From Puniceicoccales bacterium (lineage in GTDB: Bacteria > Verrucomicrobiota > Verrucomicrobiia > Opitutales > JAIRKQ01): a stretch of 9,165 nt of DNA. Positions within the stretch are counted from its first letter, which is position 1. Every line of letters begins with the position of its first letter. The stretch covers positions 1 through 9,165 of the forward strand of contig JAITET010000028.1 of the NCBI GenBank assembly GCA_031281895.1. Direction: 5' to 3'. The position numbers and the translations under genes were made by a program. The notes under the pieces were generated by a model. That model ran no database searches, was not told where the DNA came from, and saw only the letters and a program-made list of their open reading frames with translations. Shown here piece by piece: positions 7,586 to 9,165 of this stretch.

Positions 7586-7591
7586 TCCTTT
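7586..7591 (-). promoter_or_regulatory. Shine-Dalgarno of rplT
   Basis: On the minus strand AAAGGA lies 9 nt before the rplT ATG. It is the only strong Shine-Dalgarno match I see among the housekeeping genes of this window, and it supports the start at 7576. Confidence 0.75.
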
Positions 7592-7613
7592 ATTTTTGCC
7601 ATTCGGTCGCCTG

Positions 7614-7629
7614 CACCGCCATGGCAGTG
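7614..7629 (-). other. Hairpin in the rpmI-rplT gap
   Basis: In the minus-strand RNA, CACTGC and GCGGTG can pair (6 bp, one G-U) around a CATG loop. It lies between the rpmI stop and the rplT Shine-Dalgarno, where a translational control element for L20 could sit. The stem is short and may be fortuitous. Confidence 0.35.
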
Positions 7630-7642
7630 GTTAATAAAATAC

Positions 7643-7837
7643 TCATAGCCCTACTGCTATGAATTTCATAACGCGAGCGGACATCCCTGCAGCAAGAACT
7701 TTATCTTTGCTTGCTGCACGTTTTTGTCTAGCTGTTTTATGGCGCAAAAGATGACCGGTTCCAGGAGAACGATGCATTAAAGTTCCCCTAGCTGTAACCT
7801 TAAAACGCTTAATCATTGCTTTATTTGTCTTTTGCAT
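7643..7837 (-). CDS. rpmI: 50S ribosomal protein L35
   Basis: Small basic protein of the large ribosomal subunit, 64 residues, normal for the family. It has the characteristic KTNKAMIKRFKVTARG start and the HLLRHKTARQKR core, the L35 signature. It is the first gene of an rpmI-rplT pair read leftward. The usual infC (IF3) is not upstream; instead there is a 480-nt gap and a divergent membrane-protein gene. No clear Shine-Dalgarno precedes the ATG. Upstream are a TATAAA (7879-7884, minus strand) and a 7-bp dyad that may form a promoter and leader. Confidence 0.97.
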   Translation of the reverse strand: MQKTNKAMIKRFKVTARGTLMHRSPGTGHLLRHKTARQKRAASKDKVLAAGMSARVMKFIAVGL

Positions 7838-7850
7838 GATGGCGAGTAAT

Positions 7851-7876
7851 ACACTTTTTAAATATTTGTAAAGTGT
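7851..7876. repeat. Inverted repeat upstream of rpmI
   Basis: ACACTTT (7851-7857) and AAAGTGT (7870-7876) form a perfect 7-bp dyad with a 12-nt AT-only-but-one loop. Read leftward it lies at the probable rpmI 5' end, just after a TATAAA. Read rightward it is followed by TTTTT and would look like a terminator, but no rightward gene feeds it. Operator, 5' hairpin or terminator-like relic are all possible. Confidence 0.5.
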
Positions 7877-8222
7877 TTTTTATAGGCGATGAAAATATTC
7901 TGGAGATTGTTCGCTTGTTAATATTTAGACGCAAAATAATCAGGAAATTAAGGAAATTATTGTTAACGCAATAAACCCACGTGCCATTGAATGCGGATAC
8001 GTTGCATTAAATCGGAAACAAACGACGGTTTGTACTTTGAAAACGATAAAACAGCAATTTTCCTAAAATTTTTCCCGAATTTTTAATCTCCATTTCGCCC
8101 TATTTGGCAACTCCCGTGGAAATTTTTTGATTTAAAAACATCTCCAAACTTCATTCCCACGTGCGGAAATGCAACGTTTTAAAAATTTTGTCAATTTTCC
8201 CAAAAATGCTATTCTTTTTTCG

Positions 8223-8251
8223 TTGATTTTCAATCTTCCTCGTGCTATGCA
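8223..8251 (+). promoter_or_regulatory. Promoter of the 154-residue membrane-protein gene
   Basis: TTGATT (8223-8228), a 17-nt spacer and TATGCA (8246-8251), preceded by TGC as in an extended -10 element. The same boxes with the same spacing occur in copy 2 although the spacer bases differ. That supports a sigma-70-type promoter with a start near 8258. Confidence 0.65.
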
Positions 8252-8258
8252 TTATCTC

Positions 8259-8286
8259 CACATAATATTTTATGTAAAATTATGTG
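8259..8286 (+). other. Conserved 5'-end stem-loop, copy 1
   Basis: CACATAAT (8259-8266) pairs perfectly with ATTATGTG (8279-8286) around a 12-nt loop. It begins at the predicted transcription start. Copy 2 keeps the stem with one compensatory pair change. It could be an mRNA-stabilising 5' hairpin, a small-RNA or protein target, or a DNA operator with half-sites about two helical turns apart. Confidence 0.65.
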
Positions 8287-8303
8287 AATTTTGAAATTTT
8301 AAC

Positions 8304-8312
8304 GAAAGAAGA
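8304..8312 (+). promoter_or_regulatory. Ribosome-binding site before 8318
   Basis: The purine run GAAAGAAGA ends 5 nt before the ATG and is conserved at the same distance in copy 2. It is a weak but plausible Shine-Dalgarno and supports the start at 8318. Confidence 0.55.
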
Positions 8313-8317
8313 CAATT

Positions 8318-8782
8318 ATGGACATAGGAAATGTAGTAAGAAATAATGGCATAGGACAATCGGGGCCCCGGAGAGGACATTCAAGTAAGGTTATACGAGT
8401 AATTAAAGAAAAAATTATAAACTTTGCATCGAAAGTAAAACGAGAAGTTACAAACGTTGTATTGGAAGCAAGAGAATCTCCATGGATATTTTTTCAAAAA
8501 GCTGTATTACTAGTGACAGTAATGGATGCATCGATCTGGATACTTCGGACTGCATTTAGAATGGCGTTGATCTATGGGCCGGAAGCAGTAAGTAGAATTA
8601 TAATAGCAGGACTGACAATTCCGGGGATACAGGCAGTAGTATTGGTAGCTACAGTGGTAGCAACAATGGTAGCAGCGCGAAAGATATGGAGAGCTATGCC
8701 TGTTGCCGAGCGTGAGGCTGTAGTGATCGTACTAATTATATTAAGTGTGGTAAGAACAGTAATGAGAACGTCCATCATATAA
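8318..8782 (+). CDS. Small basic membrane protein, first member of a tandem paralogue family
   Basis: I do not recognise this 154-residue protein. Residues 1-55 are hydrophilic and basic (many Arg and Lys at 18-42) and may form an amphipathic helix around 24-50. Hydrophobic segments follow at about 57-77, 92-119 (rich in Ala, Val and Ile) and 133-147, joined by short charged turns (RKIWR 121-125, ERE 131-133), with a near-terminal RTSII. There is no cleavable signal peptide and no enzymatic motif. Codon use looks rich in ATA, GTA and AGA. The start is supported by the conserved ribosome-binding site and by the matching start of the next gene (MDIGNV versus MNAGNV). It has its own promoter and is followed by a strong hairpin, so it is probably monocistronic. 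A pore-forming, toxin-like or host-facing role is possible for such proteins, but nothing in the sequence proves it. Confidence 0.8.
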   Translation: MDIGNVVRNNGIGQSGPRRGHSSKVIRVIKEKIINFASKVKREVTNVVLEARESPWIFFQKAVLLVTVMDASIWILRTAFRMALIYGPEAVSRIIIAGLTIPGIQAVVLVATVVATMVAARKIWRAMPVAEREAVVIVLIILSVVRTVMRTSII

Positions 8783-8876
8783 GCGATATATTTTGCCTGC
8801 TTAGAAGTTGCATTTGTGCCATTTTCTTAGTCTTTTATCTTTTCCAGGGATTACCCTAAAGGTTTTATGTCGCTTC

Positions 8877-8903
8877 GGGAGAAATTTTACGAAAATTTCT
8901 CCC
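8877..8903 (+). terminator. Perfect 12-bp hairpin, probable terminator
   Basis: GGGAGAAATTTT (8877-8888) and AAAATTTCTCCC (8892-8903) are perfect inverted repeats around a 3-nt ACG loop, 95 nt after the stop of the 154-residue gene. The inverted repeat is certain. Terminator function is inferred: the sequence after the stem is AAAATTTT rather than a pure T tract, so it might instead be a bidirectional barrier or processing site. Confidence 0.55.
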
Positions 8904-9043
8904 AAAATTTTCGTTCATGTTTCACCCTGTTTGGCAACACCATGGAAGCTTTTTAATTCAAAAACATTTCCAAACCCTGTATCCATGTACGAGAAAGCAA
9001 TGTTTTAGGGTTTTTCATTAATTAAAAAACTATTCTTTTATTG

Positions 9044-9072
9044 TTGATTTTCAATCTCCCGCATGCTATGCA
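9044..9072 (+). promoter_or_regulatory. Promoter of the second paralogue
   Basis: TTGATT (9044-9049), a 17-nt spacer and TATGCA (9067-9072) with the preceding TGC, the same as in copy 1. The expected start is near 9079. Confidence 0.65.
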
Positions 9073-9079
9073 TATGTTA

Positions 9080-9109
9080 TTACATGATATTTTATGTGGG
9101 ATCATGTGA
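9080..9109 (+). other. Conserved 5'-end stem-loop, copy 2
   Basis: The core ACATGAT (9082-9088) pairs with ATCATGT (9101-9107) around a 12-nt loop. A T-G wobble and a T-A pair extend it to 9 bp. The fifth core pair is G-C here and A-T in copy 1, so both sides changed together while the loop start (ATTTTATGT) stayed the same. Confidence 0.65.
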
Positions 9110-9125
9110 AATTTGAAATTTTAAC

Positions 9126-9134
9126 GAAAGAAGA
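9126..9134 (+). promoter_or_regulatory. Ribosome-binding site before 9140
   Basis: GAAAGAAGA, identical to copy 1, ends 5 nt before the ATG at 9140. Confidence 0.5.
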
Positions 9135-9139
9135 TAATC

Positions 9140-9165
9140 ATGAACGCAGGAAATGTGAGAAGAAA
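9140..9165 (+). CDS. Start of a second paralogous small membrane protein, cut by window edge
   Basis: Only eight full codons are visible, MNAGNVRR, before the window ends. The call rests on the duplicated promoter, stem-loop and ribosome-binding site upstream and on the similarity to MDIGNVVR at 8318. The rest of the protein, and whether it is intact, cannot be seen. Confidence 0.65.

Larger units (their letters stand above)
7838..8317. other. 480-nt intergenic region between divergent rpmI and membrane-protein gene
   Basis: No convincing coding sequence. The left part (7838-8055) should hold the leftward rpmI promoter and contains a 7-bp dyad at 7851-7876. The right part (8056-8317) is the first copy of the duplicated leader and holds the promoter, 5' stem-loop and ribosome-binding site of the gene at 8318. 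The 9-mer CCCACGTGC occurs in both parts (7977 and 8157), probably by chance. Confidence 0.8.
8056..8331 (+). repeat. Duplicated leader unit, copy 1
   Basis: This stretch aligns with 8883-9154 at an offset of 822-827 nt with only small indels, at roughly 70-75% identity by eye. Shared blocks include TTTGGCAAC, GTTGATTTTCAATC, GCTATGCAT, TATTTTATGT, TTTGAAATTTTAACGAAAG and the first codons of the following genes. It includes the promoter, 5' stem-loop and ribosome-binding site listed separately. Confidence 0.93.
8783..9139. other. 357-nt spacer between tandem membrane-protein genes
   Basis: No convincing coding sequence. The first 94 nt are unique AT-rich DNA. A perfect 12-bp hairpin lies at 8877-8903. 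From 8883 onward the region is the second copy of the leader unit, with promoter, 5' stem-loop and ribosome-binding site. Confidence 0.85.
8883..9154 (+). repeat. Duplicated leader unit, copy 2
   Basis: Second copy of the leader at 8056-8331, including the opening codons of the next gene. The first 45 nt align without gaps with 13 differences. The strongest conservation lies in the promoter boxes and the last 40 nt before the start codon. Similarity probably continues beyond the right edge. Confidence 0.93.

Noticed and set aside
8572..8778. 68-codon minus-strand frame in the 8318 gene
   Set aside because: Complement of hydrophobic codons; the plus-strand frame has a conserved promoter, ribosome-binding site and start.
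8056..9154. CRISPR array or transposon ends
   Set aside because: The two repeats are long (about 270 nt), diverged, and contain promoters and gene starts; there are no short regular spacers, terminal inverted repeats or transposase.

Overview
This is an AT-rich bacterial window in which almost every well-supported gene is chromosomal housekeeping. I see no insertion sequence, integrase, phage gene, CRISPR array, rRNA or tRNA. The bacterial-type isoleucyl-tRNA synthetase with HIGT in place of HIGH, the YwlE-like phosphatase/rpiB pair and an aspartyl-tRNA synthetase with His31 would suit a Verrucomicrobiota-like (Opitutae-type), possibly host-associated, lineage. That placement is an impression from sequence style, not a database result, and I hold it loosely.

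Layout. Minus strand, 1-3445: a 300-residue TerC/Alx-family membrane protein followed by ileS, which runs off the left edge with 818 codons visible. Plus strand, 3555-6397: a low-molecular-weight phosphatase of the YwlE (protein-arginine phosphatase-like) type, overlapping rpiB by 11 nt, then aspS after a 139-nt gap with its own probable promoter and a perfect DnaA-box 9-mer. Minus strand, 6546-7837: rpmI (L35) then rplT (L20), without infC or pheS in the usual positions, then an unrecognised 181-residue membrane protein that converges on aspS. Plus strand, 8056 to the right edge: an array of small basic membrane proteins, with one complete gene (8318-8782) and the first codons of a paralogue (9140-9165).

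The most unusual part is the right end. About 265 nt of non-coding DNA before 8318 is repeated, at roughly 70-75% identity by eye, before 9140. Both copies keep a matching promoter (TTGATT, 17-nt spacer, extended TGC-TATGCA). At the predicted transcript 5' end both keep a stem-loop with a 7-bp core and 12-nt loop, in which one base pair has changed on both sides (A-T to G-C). They also share a purine-rich ribosome-binding site and a similar N-terminus (MDIGNV / MNAGNV). A perfect 12-bp hairpin separates the two units. This looks like a tandemly amplified family in which each member carries its own leader, and the array continues outside the window.

Functionally, the left two thirds cover translation (ileS, aspS, rpmI, rplT), pentose-phosphate interconversion (rpiB), phospho-residue removal (YwlE-like) and probable metal homeostasis (TerC). 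The two unrecognised membrane-protein families flank the ribosomal-protein pair and have no assignable function.
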